A stretch of 46,715 bases of DNA from Myxococcales bacterium (GTDB lineage Bacteria > Myxococcota_A > UBA9042), in contig SHZD01000017.1 of assembly GCA_009692465.1 (NCBI GenBank), positions 1 through 46,715 of the forward strand, in the 5' to 3' direction. Below, one piece after another: positions 18,063-25,821 of this stretch (positions are counted from its first letter, which is position 1; every line of letters starts with the position of its first letter). Position numbers and translations under genes: made by a program. The notes beneath the pieces are model-generated. The model was not told the origin of the DNA, ran no database searches, and worked only from the letters and a program-made list of their open reading frames with translations.

Positions 18063-19779
18063 CCGTATTTCCGCCCGCCGTCTCGACACCATTCGCCGGG
18101 CCATCGACGAGGGCGCGCCGCACTTGGGCCCCGAGACCGAAGGCATTGTCATCGACACCCGCACCTTCGATGTGCTGCACACACTGGGCGGCCAGCAGCC
18201 AACCACGGCCATTCAGCAGTGGTTGCGGGCCCGCGGCGACGACGTGGCGCAGCTTGCCCTAGAAATCGTGCCCGACGTGCCTGAAACGACGGTGGAGGCC
18301 AATCCCGCGCCGCTGCGCTCGCCGGTGTCGACCGCGGCTGCCCAGCGCCTGATGGCCATCTTGGTCGATTCGGCCCTGCAAGGACTGAACAGCGAATTCG
18401 GCCATCGCGCCCAACTGCTGCACGGCGCGGCGTGGCGACCGCCGTGGATTACCCAGGACGATGCCTCGCTGGGCTGCGACCCGTTCAAGCGCTTCTACTA
18501 CCAGTATCAGATTGGGGTCCACGGCGACAAAGTGGGCGCGGCGGCGGGCGACCACTTCAATCTGTCGGCGCCGTGGCTGGGCGATGTGGGCGAGGCGGAT
18601 ATTTCGCGTAAGCTCATTGAAATGACAGGGCGCATGCGGCTGGTCGGCGGCGCGCTGTCGATTGCGCTGTCGGCCTCGTCGCCGCTGTTTTTTGGCGCTG
18701 GGTTTGAACGGCCGGCCCCGGTGTTCGGTACCAGCATCACCCCGTGGGAGTCGGCGCGGCTGGGGCACGTGTGGCCGGGCCGAACGCTGATGGATGTGTC
18801 GGGCTTGTACCGCGATCCGGTGCAGTTTCGCCGCACCATGCGTCGATTCGCCGAGTCGGGGACCCTGCTGTCGGGCCGCGATATTTGGCTGGCGGTGCGG
18901 GCCCAACCGGGTCAGTTGGTGCCGGGTCAGTTAGTGCCGGGTGGGCGCTCGTTTGAGCAACTGTGCGTCGACGCCAGTCTGGACCTGCAGTCGGTCGACG
19001 GTATGGCTCGAGCCAAAGAACTGCTGCACGCGTGTTTTCGCTTTGGACCCCATTTTTCAGAAAATCCGCTGCGCAACGATCCGGCGTGGCGAAAAATGGA
19101 AGATTGGCGCCAAGACATGCTCGACCGCTTGATTCGCACCCCGCGCAACCGGGTGGAAGTGCGCACGTTGGAGACCCCGCCCGCGTTTGCCGCTGACAGT
19201 CCGGGCGGCGATTACCGTACGCCTTACGCTTGGATCAAATCGGTGCACGCTTTCTTGGAAGTGCTTTTTGTGTGGCTGGCGGAAAATCCGACCCAGGTCG
19301 AAGAACTCGAATATGGCGAACTGGAGCTCCAAGCCGCCAAAAGCAACGAGCAGGCCGTGCTGTACGGGGGTCTCAACGCGCAGATTCGCTGGATTCCGGC
19401 GTCGATGCGGGCGATGACGGCGCGCGAGGCGTTGTCGCGGGTGCTCGCCGATTCGGCGGTTGTCGCTGAGGCGCTCGGGCGCACGGACGACTTGGAGCTG
19501 GTGCGGCGGGCTGCCGCTGGAGAAGTGGCGCCGCCGGCTGAGCGCATTCGCAAAGAGCTCGGCTCGTGGTACGGGATTGACACCGACAATCGGCACAATG
19601 CGCGTTTGCTGCCCGATGATTCCTATCCGCGCGAGTTGCTGCGGCGAACTCGGGAGGCGATGGATCTGGAGTTGGAGCAAATCGCCGCGGATGTGCCGCG
19701 CTTACCGGCTTTGGACCAGACCAGTATTGCGGCGATGCTGGCTACGGTGCGGCGGGTGCGGGGGAGTCAGCCGGCCTAG
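18055..19779 (+). CDS. Glutamate-cysteine ligase-fold carboxylate-amine ligase-like protein
   Basis: 574 aa starting at GTG inside the end of the previous gene. The N-terminal half has features of the GCS2/carboxylate-amine ligase superfamily: GPETEGIVID, TVEANPAPLRSP, the acidic/His strand GAAAGDHFNLSAPW and NRVEVRTLETPP near residue 362. These correspond to metal and ATP-binding strands in known ligases that join an amine to a carboxylate using ATP. It is longer than typical GCS2 enzymes, with an extra helical C-terminus. Coupling to a PLP enzyme argues against plain glutathione synthesis. The stop TAG lies in a CTAG at the end of a family I hairpin shared with the convergent peroxidase gene. 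A short 15-bp duplication (about 18910-18939) encodes PGQLV twice. Confidence 0.72.
   Translation: MVDRISARRLDTIRRAIDEGAPHLGPETEGIVIDTRTFDVLHTLGGQQPTTAIQQWLRARGDDVAQLALEIVPDVPETTVEANPAPLRSPVSTAAAQRLMAILVDSALQGLNSEFGHRAQLLHGAAWRPPWITQDDASLGCDPFKRFYYQYQIGVHGDKVGAAAGDHFNLSAPWLGDVGEADISRKLIEMTGRMRLVGGALSIALSASSPLFFGAGFERPAPVFGTSITPWESARLGHVWPGRTLMDVSGLYRDPVQFRRTMRRFAESGTLLSGRDIWLAVRAQPGQLVPGQLVPGGRSFEQLCVDASLDLQSVDGMARAKELLHACFRFGPHFSENPLRNDPAWRKMEDWRQDMLDRLIRTPRNRVEVRTLETPPAFAADSPGGDYRTPYAWIKSVHAFLEVLFVWLAENPTQVEELEYGELELQAAKSNEQAVLYGGLNAQIRWIPASMRAMTAREALSRVLADSAVVAEALGRTDDLELVRRAAAGEVAPPAERIRKELGSWYGIDTDNRHNARLLPDDSYPRELLRRTREAMDLELEQIAADVPRLPALDQTSIAAMLATVRRVRGSQPA
18910..18939. repeat. 15-bp in-frame tandem duplication
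   Basis: GGTCAGTT(G/A)GTGCCG occurs twice in a row inside the ligase-like gene and encodes a doubled GQLVP loop. Confidence 0.85.
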
Positions 19780-19811
19780 GAAAGTGTCGGAGTATTCCGA
19801 CTCGCTCCTAG
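19776..19811. repeat. Solo family I terminal hairpin (36 bp) at a convergent gene junction
   Basis: CTAG, then an arm containing GTGTCGGA, its complement TCCGAC, and a closing CTCCTAG. It matches only the right-hand 36-bp module of the full repeat. The palindromic CTAG at 19776-19779 provides the TAG stop of both convergent genes at once. Confidence 0.9.
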
Positions 19812-21383
19812 CGACGTTAGGTCGCCAGCATGAAAGTACGGCGCCGACAGCGCGACCCCGCGCAACGACTTGGTTCGAAACTGGCCGATCTGCGACGGAT
19901 CGGATAGCAACCCGGCCAATTTGCCAGTCATGGTATTGTCGCTGTACTTGCCGTTGCTGTTGAACGGACTAGCCAGCAGCGGCGGCACATCCTTGAACCG
20001 ACCGGGGTCGGGAACCTTCTTGGCAAATCCAGACGGCACCCCAAGCGCGTGAAATTTACCATCGCTCAGCGCCGGGCCGCTGTGGCAGTCGACGCAATTG
20101 GCCTTGCCGATGAACAAGGCGAGCCCGTTTGGGGCTGATGGCGACAGCGCCTGTTTGTTGCCGGCCATGAATTTGTCAAACGGGGCATTGCGGCTGACGC
20201 ACAACCGCATGTAAGCGGCAATCGCCTTGCCGTAGTTGACGAAGATAGTGGTGGCGATTTCGCGGTCAGCAGCAGCCATGCCTTCCCACGCACCGTCAGG
20301 TTGGCCTGCTTGCTTGGGCTTGCCGGCAGGCGGAAATCGATAGGCGTCCGCAGCCTTGTTACTCAGCGCCGGATTGAGCGGCGTCGGAAACACCGCGTCA
20401 TAGTCCTGCTGGTACTTGTTGAACAGCACATGAGCGACGGCCAGCCGCGACGAGTTGAAGAGGTTGGGATTTTCGGCAACGGTCAGCGACAGCGCCCATT
20501 GCGAATCAAAACGCCCACCCCAATTCACCCACGTATAGAACGCGGAGTTGACCACAGACAGGGCATTGCGTGGTTCGGGAGTATCGGGCTCAGTGCCGTA
20601 CGGTGTGGGATTGACCTTGTCGGTGCTCTGGTCCATCGCCTCACCCGCATGACAGCTGGAACAAGCGATGTTTCCCGCAGTGGGCGGCTTAAAGGTGCTT
20701 ACGCTATACGAGGCATCGAAGTACAACTTTTGCCCAAGAACCGCGGCCTTGGCATTGTCAGCGTAGGCGTTGGTCGGGTCGGGCGGAACATCTGCAAGCG
20801 GCGACAGCGTGTTCAGGACCGTCCACTGAGCGGCGCTGAACTGGGGGGCTTCGACCGGTTCAGGGGTGTCTTGTGCCTGCGCGGGAGTGTCCAACTCCTG
20901 CCCAATGGTGTCCAACTCCTGCGCAGTGGTGTCCAGCGCCTGCCCAATGGTGTCCAACTCCTGCCCAATGGTGTCCAACTCCTGCCCAATGGTGTCCAAC
21001 TCCTGCCCAATGGTGTCCAACTCCTGCCCAATGGTGTCCAACTCCTGCGCAGTGGTGTCCAGCGCCTGCGCAGTGGTGTCCAGCGCCTGCGCAGTGGTGT
21101 CCAGCGCCTGCCTGGGGGTGTCCAAGGGCTGCACGGCGGTGTCCGCCACCTGACTGGCGATGTCTGGTGCGGCGGCGTTGACGGGTCCATCGACTGCGGT
21201 GACCGCCTCAACCGGATTCGCAGAATCGAAAGTGGCCGTCGCGTCGGTCGCGGTCGCTTGGTCAGCGTCCTGGATAGTGGTCGGGTTCGGCGCGCTCGCC
21301 GTGGTGCAACCGGCTAAAATAGCTAAGTAAACACCGCTAGCGCAGGCCAAAGCGCCATAGGGTCGATTGAGTTCGTATTTCAT
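19776..21383 (-). CDS. Lipoprotein di-heme cytochrome c peroxidase/MauG-like, C-terminally truncated
   Basis: The ATG at 21383 gives 535 aa. A lipobox in LAILAGC marks a lipoprotein. Residues about 75-165 contain 13 heptad units of the LDTIGQE/LDTTAQA type, a repeat-made spacer. The enzyme domain follows: LGQKLYFDASYS, heme site 1 CSSCH, NSAFYTWVNWGGRFDSQW, heme site 2 CVDCH, then FRTKSLRGVALSAPYFHAGD. Such proteins reduce peroxide or oxidise other substrates in the periplasm. Family members continue about 60 residues past YFHAG; here the sequence turns into the translated family I hairpin (GASRNTPTLS) and stops, so the C-terminus is lost. Both heme motifs survive, so activity is uncertain rather than excluded. 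Confidence 0.82.
   Translation of the reverse strand: MKYELNRPYGALACASGVYLAILAGCTTASAPNPTTIQDADQATATDATATFDSANPVEAVTAVDGPVNAAAPDIASQVADTAVQPLDTPRQALDTTAQALDTTAQALDTTAQELDTIGQELDTIGQELDTIGQELDTIGQELDTIGQALDTTAQELDTIGQELDTPAQAQDTPEPVEAPQFSAAQWTVLNTLSPLADVPPDPTNAYADNAKAAVLGQKLYFDASYSVSTFKPPTAGNIACSSCHAGEAMDQSTDKVNPTPYGTEPDTPEPRNALSVVNSAFYTWVNWGGRFDSQWALSLTVAENPNLFNSSRLAVAHVLFNKYQQDYDAVFPTPLNPALSNKAADAYRFPPAGKPKQAGQPDGAWEGMAAADREIATTIFVNYGKAIAAYMRLCVSRNAPFDKFMAGNKQALSPSAPNGLALFIGKANCVDCHSGPALSDGKFHALGVPSGFAKKVPDPGRFKDVPPLLASPFNSNGKYSDNTMTGKLAGLLSDPSQIGQFRTKSLRGVALSAPYFHAGDLTSLGASRNTPTLS
20887..21159. repeat. 21-bp tandem repeat, 13 units
   Basis: Units of GTGTCCAACTCCTGCCCAATG with two main variants (AACTCCTGCCCAATG and AGCGCCTGCGCAGTG). 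The unit is in frame with the peroxidase gene on the reverse strand and encodes a seven-residue spacer. It is not a CRISPR array because there are no spacers. Confidence 0.95.
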
Positions 21384-21516
21384 GGTTGTCACCAGAGCGT
21401 CACTGGAGCGCGCAAAGTCAACACGCAGGTGGCGACAAAAGGTTACGCTCGATGATCGGGATGGCGGACGCGTTGAGCAATCGGTTACCTGGCCGCAGGC
21501 CGCGGCTTGGAGCTGG

Positions 21517-22410
21517 TCAACCACCGCCAGCCGCAGACCGAAGGCCAAGCACTTTGACTCCAGCTACGGCGCCGACTGCCACCAAGATCAGCATCGGCAG
21601 CGCGTGACCGCCAGCGACGTGCTCGGCATTGGATAGCGGGCACCACAAGTCGACGAACACGCCCGCCCAAGCGCCCGCTGCCGCGCCCAACGCTGCGCCT
21701 GTCCAACTAGGAGCCTGTCGGAAATCAATCGGTTATGAAATGTCTTTGCGGTTATACACAATGAATCTATTGCGATCCGACAGTCTCCTAGCTTCTCAGA
21801 TATTCTCAACTGTCCAAGAACTGCCCGGAGTAAATCCGTGCAGTTTCAGACAGTTGCCGCCGTCTAGCCAGACGGCGCTAGGAGCGAGTCGGAATACTCC
21901 GACACGCTCCTAGGGGCCACTGCAACAGATTGCCGACGCAACCACATCGACGCCAGCAGCACCATGGAAGCGAGCGCCAACGTCAAACCCTAGGCAGCGC
22001 CAGCCGATGCGCTCAAAGGGCTCGGCATAGCTGCTGGCGAAGGTAATCAGCCACACATTGGCCACGACCGGGGTAGCCAGCGCGACTAGAGCCAATTGGC
22101 TAGTCGGATGGCCGAGCATCGAGCGACGCCGACCCGCCGCAACCACCGACACTGCGAGCGCCAGTGCTGCCGCGCCGGTCGCAATCGCCACAGTCAGTTC
22201 CACAGGCCGACCTTGGCCGTGGGCCAACCCTCCGGCGAACTGAAAAATCGCCAGCATCGCCAGCCCAGCGAGGCTGTAGACCACCAGTACCCGACGACGC
22301 CGATCCAGTCGGGTGGGCGAGGGCTGCTGCCGCGCGGCCGCCAGCACCCGATCGCGTAACACTACCGACGGCTGGTCCGGTGAAGAAGACATGGTTGCAA
22401 CCTGTTTCAT
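21517..22410 (-). pseudogene. NrsF-like (DUF1109) anti-sigma gene split by a family I repeat
   Basis: The 5' part starts with an ATG at 22410, overlapping the sigma gene stop as ATGA, and encodes several membrane segments. The 3' part (21706 down to the TGA at 21517-21519) encodes SWTGAALGAAAGAWAG, then VDLWCPLSNAEHVAGGHALP, the conserved Cys-Pro and His motif of NrsF proteins. The two parts are separated by the repeat at 21707-21913. Deleting the repeat with one CTAG joins VAVAP to SWTG in frame. A second lesion at another CTAG (21990-21993) shifts the frame by one base; dropping one base gives CLGLTLALASM. NrsF proteins are inner-membrane antagonists of ECF sigma factors, so this one is almost certainly inactive. 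Confidence 0.85.
21707..21913 (+). repeat. Family I CTAG-bounded hairpin repeat, complete copy inserted in the anti-sigma gene
   Basis: 207 bp including CTAG at both ends. Terminal inverted repeats CTAGGAGCCTGTCGGA and TCCGACACGCTCCTAG. Further CTAG sites at 21788, 21864 and 21878 mark module borders: left module 21707-21791 with its own inverted ends, central stem-loop with CAACTGTCC-type arms, and the right 36-bp hairpin 21878-21913. It interrupts an otherwise continuous coding sequence, which shows it moved in. Confidence 0.95.
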
Positions 22411-22919
22411 GGTCCTTGCGTCCTCGGTTTGGCGGCGGGGTCGGTGGTCAAAGCCGCTCGCAGGGTGGCGCAGGCCCGGTGCAGCCGCAGCTTTACCGCG
22501 CCAATGGTCGTGCCCAGCACTTGCGCCGCTTGAGCCAGCGACAAGCCGTCCTGTTTTACCAGTTCAAAGGTGGCCTGCTGTACCGCGGGCAGTTGCCCAA
22601 AGATCACCTCTAACCGCCGGGACGCCTGGGCCTGCTGCACGCATTCGTCGGGCAGCATCGCCTCGGCAGAAAGATGACTATCGCCCCGCATATCATGGGT
22701 ATCATGCAGCACTTCGCGGCGCCGCCGCCGATAGGCATCGACGGCCAGGCGACGGGCGATCGCATACACCCACGGCAGCACGTCGGCCCCAGTGACATAC
22801 GATCCGCGGGCCAGATGAATGTGAAGCATGGTCGTTTGCACCAAGTCTTCAGCCAGTTGCCGGTCGGCCGTCTTGCGCAGGAGGAAGCCAAATAGGCGCG
22901 GCGCCAGAGCATCGTACAA
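22407..22919 (-). CDS. ECF-type RNA polymerase sigma factor, start region damaged
   Basis: From TTG 22919 it gives 170 aa. Region 2 is clear (LFGFLLRKTADRQLAEDLVQTT, then VLPWVYAIARRLAVDAYR), as is region 4 with its helix-turn-helix (FELVKQDGLSLAQAAQVLG, TIGAVKLRLHRA). It should direct polymerase to a small regulon and be restrained by the NrsF-like protein encoded immediately downstream with ATGA overlap. The frame continues upstream as GDDEAFAAL, a usual sigma N-terminus, up to an in-frame TAG; the only ATG (22961) reads M-D-S-stop. That TAG lies in the inverted repeat at 22949-22968. So the factor either starts at TTG without its first residues or is a pseudogene. Confidence 0.78.
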   Translation of the reverse strand: MYDALAPRLFGFLLRKTADRQLAEDLVQTTMLHIHLARGSYVTGADVLPWVYAIARRLAVDAYRRRRREVLHDTHDMRGDSHLSAEAMLPDECVQQAQASRRLEVIFGQLPAVQQATFELVKQDGLSLAQAAQVLGTTIGAVKLRLHRACATLRAALTTDPAAKPRTQGP

Positions 22920-22948
22920 AGCAGCAAAGGCCTCGTCATCGCCGTTAG

Positions 22949-22968
22949 CCTAGCTATCCATAGCTAGG
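22949..22968. repeat. Short CTAG-containing palindrome over the sigma-factor start
   Basis: Arms CCTAGCTAT and ATAGCTAGG separated by CC. It contains two CTAG sites, an ATG and the in-frame amber codon of the sigma gene. It could be a footprint of a CTAG-targeting element or an operator. Confidence 0.7.
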
Positions 22969-23138
22969 GTCGCGGCGCGCGGCCCGCTTTGGGCTGCAGC
23001 AGCCGACTCCGGGGCCGCTAGGTCGGCGACCTGAATCGCTAAAGCGCGGCTCGTCATGGCGGACCCGAACGGTTACCTGGGTGAGCAAACGGGGATGGAA
23101 GGTGCATCCGTGCCTCAAGTCCGGCCGCAGTGACTCCA

Positions 23139-23161
23139 GTGACGTTCAATGCAAGCGTCAC
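23139..23161. promoter_or_regulatory. Inverted repeat upstream of the sigma gene
   Basis: GTGACG and CGTCAC arms separated by 11 bases, about 180 bp before the sigma gene on the reverse strand. The symmetry suits a dimeric regulator site, but no regulator is assigned. Apart from this and copy c, the gap 22969-23432 holds nothing I can support. Confidence 0.35.
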
Positions 23162-23268
23162 ATGTGCCAAACGCCACCACGCAGCAACCGCGCGAAAGTT
23201 ACGCGGCGGACCGACGGCGCGACATGCGGAGGTAGCCCCCAAAGGCGTTCAGGCCGATGGCAGCGCAT

Positions 23269-23410
23269 TTAGGGCCTGAGCAAGAATTACTCGATCGACT
23301 TGCGACAGGGGCGGAGCGTGCAGGCGGCTTGCAAAGCCGCGAGTCAGCGACTCACTCAGCCAGCAATGGGCCGGGGTGCAAAATCGACTTGGTTTTGTAG
23401 GGGCCCTTAG
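23269..23410 (+). repeat. Family II structured repeat, copy c
   Basis: Flanked by TTA on both sides. Inverted ends TAGGGCCTGAGCAA and GGGGCCCTTA. The terminal hairpin combines GGGCC/GGCCC and GCAAAAT/GTTTTGT arms around the loop with CGACTT (23366-23406). The core is more diverged (GCGTGCAGGCGGC) but keeps ATTACTCGATCG and CCGCGAGTCAGCGACTCAC. It starts 23 bases after the stop of the gene at 23433. Confidence 0.85.
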
Positions 23411-23432
23411 TCAACGGAATTGCAAGGGAGGG

Positions 23433-24188
23433 CTAATCAAAGTCGGGCAAATGATTGAGCACAGTCTCAAGCGCCGCCCCGACTTGCATGGCCAAATCCG
23501 CCGCCGCCATCGGAAAAAATAGAGCTGAGAGCGGCATTCCATCAGGTTCGCCGGCTTTTTCTTGCCATCGCCCTAGCGCTTCATCGTCGCGCAGCAGGAC
23601 GGCGCTGGCGGTGGCGTGAGTCGGCGAGCTCTCACCGTCCCACGCTGGAAAAAACGCACAAATTTCATTTGGATCGCGATCTTCGACCCCTTGATTGTCG
23701 CACTTAAGCAGTAGCTTGGTGGTGCGGTCTTCCGCGCAAACTGCGCGCACTTCACCGTTTTTTTGCAGAGCGCGACCCACGGCCAAGGCGGCCAGCGGGC
23801 CCAACAGCGCCACTTCGGTCTGACCACCAAACTTGAACACCAATCCGGTTGGCTTGGTCGAAATCAGGCCAGCCAGCCCGGTCACTTTGCTGCCGTCGAC
23901 CGTTAGCAGGTCAAAGGCCACCAGTGCATCGCAGTCGCGCTTGAGGTCTTCGGGTGACTCGCCCAGCGTTTGCTCAGCCGATTCCAGAACCCGCTCCAGC
24001 GGTTGCATCCAGCCGCGCGCCAAAAGCGCTGAAACCATGTAGCTCAGCAGCCGACGCTGCGAGTCGGTGGTCGACTCCGCAATGGCCTGCCAATAAGCGG
24101 CGATCTCAAGGCCGGGCATGGCCTTAGCCACTTTGGCCCGCACAAGATCGCCGCGATCGCCGAGCTCAACATTGGCTAGAAATCCCAT
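23433..24188 (-). CDS. Unassigned protein with faint alkylmercury lyase-like C-terminus
   Basis: 251 aa, no signal peptide or membrane segment, so probably cytoplasmic. Residues 1-80 are helical. From about residue 80 the order DCDALVAFDLL, LISTKPTGLVFKF, EICAFFPAWDG and a late helix loosely follows the MerB pattern, where two cysteines and an aspartate break carbon-mercury bonds. Spacing of the first Cys to the Asp differs from MerB, and no mer genes are present, so mercury chemistry is not supported. A domain of unknown function is the safer label. The ATG at 24188 is the only good start. Family II copy c follows the stop. Confidence 0.6.
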   Translation of the reverse strand: MGFLANVELGDRGDLVRAKVAKAMPGLEIAAYWQAIAESTTDSQRRLLSYMVSALLARGWMQPLERVLESAEQTLGESPEDLKRDCDALVAFDLLTVDGSKVTGLAGLISTKPTGLVFKFGGQTEVALLGPLAALAVGRALQKNGEVRAVCAEDRTTKLLLKCDNQGVEDRDPNEICAFFPAWDGESSPTHATASAVLLRDDEALGRWQEKAGEPDGMPLSALFFPMAAADLAMQVGAALETVLNHLPDFD

Positions 24189-24309
24189 TGTCGCCTCGGC
24201 AGAACTACGTTAGTAGGGATGAATTCTTGGTCTTTATGTCGGTCGCGGCCGTCAATCTGCTTGGCCGGCGGCCACCAGAAGCTATTGCTTGGGCGGCGTC
24301 CACCCAAAG

Positions 24310-24561
24310 CTATTGCTTGGCCAGCATCCTAGCCATGCGCCCGATCTTGCGGGCAGCGCGCTTCTTCGGAATGGTGCCTTTGGAGGCGCTTGCAGCCAAT
24401 TGCGACATTAGCTCAGGCAATTGCGCCGCACCGGTGCCAGCGGACGCAGCGGCATCGAATTTACGAATCGCGGTCCGATTGGCGGCGCGACCACTGCGAT
24501 TGCGCTCGCGCGCTTTTTCGTTTTGACGAACCCGTTTGAGGGCAGAGACGTGATTGGCCAC
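24310..24561 (-). CDS. rpsT: 30S ribosomal protein S20
   Basis: 83 aa starting at GTG 24561, preceded by GAGG at five bases; the frame to 24594 lacks support. It binds 16S rRNA early in 30S assembly. The sequence ANHVSALKRVRQNEKARERN at the start and SKGTIPKKRAARKIGRMARM at the end are the bS20 signature, with the expected basic helices. It is monocistronic in appearance, between epmA and the gene at 23433. GTG rather than ATG may lower expression. Confidence 0.9.
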   Translation of the reverse strand: MANHVSALKRVRQNEKARERNRSGRAANRTAIRKFDAAASAGTGAAQLPELMSQLAASASKGTIPKKRAARKIGRMARMLAKQ

Positions 24562-24760
24562 AGTATCCTCGGTGCCGAATTTGCGCAAGCGCACAATTGC
24601 GGCAAGGGCGCACCATTATTGCAAAAAGCTCAGGTGATGCCGGGGTGAAAACTTGGGCAAAACCATTTTAGTTTTGCGCGCATATCGAGCAGCGACCGCA
24701 AACAGCAGGCGCTCAGGGCCGCGTAGTCTAGGCCCGCAAGCGCGATTGGTCAAGGGCTAT

Positions 24761-25804
24761 CTACGCTTGCTCGAACCCAAAAGGCAGGACCTCGCCGATG
24801 TCGCCGGCGCCAATCAGCGCCATGAGCAGACGATCGACGCCCACGGCGACCCCGGCTGCAGGCGGCATTCCGCTCGCCAGCGCCGCCAAAAAACGCTCAT
24901 CAAGCGGATACAAGGGCCGCTGCAGCCGTCGCCGGTCAGCCAAATCCTGTTCAAAACGGCGCCGTTGCTCTGGCGCGTCGGTCAGCTCGGAAAAACCGTT
25001 GGCGAGTTCAAGGCCGTAATGATAAATCTCAAATCGTTCAGCACGTTGCGGATGGTTTGGCACCGGACGAGCCAGCGAGCCCAAGCAGCGCGGCCACGGC
25101 GCTAATACCACCGTCGGCATGCTCGCCAACCGCGGATCCACGCGCTCGACCAGCGCCTGCATCAGCACATCGGCAAGGGTGTCGTCCGCACGCACGTCGA
25201 TGCCCGCCTGCTTGGCGCGATTCATCACCGCCGTGTCGCTGGCCATTTCGCAATCAAATCCAGCCCATCGCCGCAGAGCTTGGCGCACCGACAGATTCTG
25301 CCACCGAAGGTCGGGATCGAATGCCTTCTGCACACTCGGCCGTTGCCACAGCGGCGCCAGCTCGGCAACGTGCAGGGCGCGCCAACAGTGGCGAAACAGG
25401 GCTTTGCAATCAGCAACGATAGTCCGCCAGTCGGCGTCGGCGCGATACCACTCCAGCATCATGAATTCGGGGTTGTGCAACTGACTGTGCTCGCCGCTAC
25501 GAAAAGCGTGTTGCAGCACATAGATACGGTCAAAGCCCGCCGATAACAAGCGCTTGCAGAAATACTCGGGGCTGGTGGTCAAAAAGCGCTCGACCATTGG
25601 CCCACCCATGCCGGTCCGCACCTGCACGCGCATGGCGTCCAAGTGCAACTCCAAGCCCGGGCTGGTCGCGAGTTGCGGCGGATCGACTTCACAAAAGTGG
25701 CGGCGGTCAAAAAACTGCCGAATGGCCCGCAGCAGGACCGCCCGCGCCTGCACCGCCCAGTACAGGCGAGCCTGCTCGGCAGAAAAACGTTGACGATCAG
25801 TCAC
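24761..25804 (-). CDS. epmA: EF-P--(R)-beta-lysine ligase (GenX/PoxA)
   Basis: 347 aa from GTG 25804; a longer frame to 25891 would overlap the upstream gene. A class II lysyl-tRNA-synthetase-like enzyme without an anticodon domain, which in characterised species attaches beta-lysine to elongation factor P. Motifs: VDPPQLATSPGLELHL, RFLTTSPEYFCKRLL, FRSGEHSQLHNPEFMMLEWY (motif 2), FEIYHYGLELANGFSELTD and the motif 3-like GVAVGVDRLLM. EF-P and EpmB are not in the window. It follows the periplasmic-protein gene by 17 bases and may share its transcript. Confidence 0.88.
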   Translation of the reverse strand: MTDRQRFSAEQARLYWAVQARAVLLRAIRQFFDRRHFCEVDPPQLATSPGLELHLDAMRVQVRTGMGGPMVERFLTTSPEYFCKRLLSAGFDRIYVLQHAFRSGEHSQLHNPEFMMLEWYRADADWRTIVADCKALFRHCWRALHVAELAPLWQRPSVQKAFDPDLRWQNLSVRQALRRWAGFDCEMASDTAVMNRAKQAGIDVRADDTLADVLMQALVERVDPRLASMPTVVLAPWPRCLGSLARPVPNHPQRAERFEIYHYGLELANGFSELTDAPEQRRRFEQDLADRRRLQRPLYPLDERFLAALASGMPPAAGVAVGVDRLLMALIGAGDIGEVLPFGFEQA

Positions 25805-25821
25805 TTGAGGAGGACGCGGCG

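Noticed and set aside
20887-21159. The 13-unit array as a CRISPR
   Set aside because: Units are contiguous 21-mers with no spacers, are in frame with a gene and encode a heptad spacer. No cas genes are present.
20301-21317. 338-aa forward-strand frame with QLLPNGV repeats
   Set aside because: It is the antisense of the 21-bp array in the peroxidase gene, whose reverse frame has heme motifs and a lipobox.
16291-21913. Family I as classical REP sequences moved by a RAYT transposase
   Set aside because: REPs are short single hairpins with a GTAG guide; this element has long terminal inverted repeats and a CTAG/TA duplication, which fits a DDE-type miniature element better. No RAYT gene is present.
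23061-23100. An ECF-type promoter (GGTAACC) upstream of the sigma gene on the reverse strand
   Set aside because: The -35-like motif has no convincing -10 partner at the right distance.
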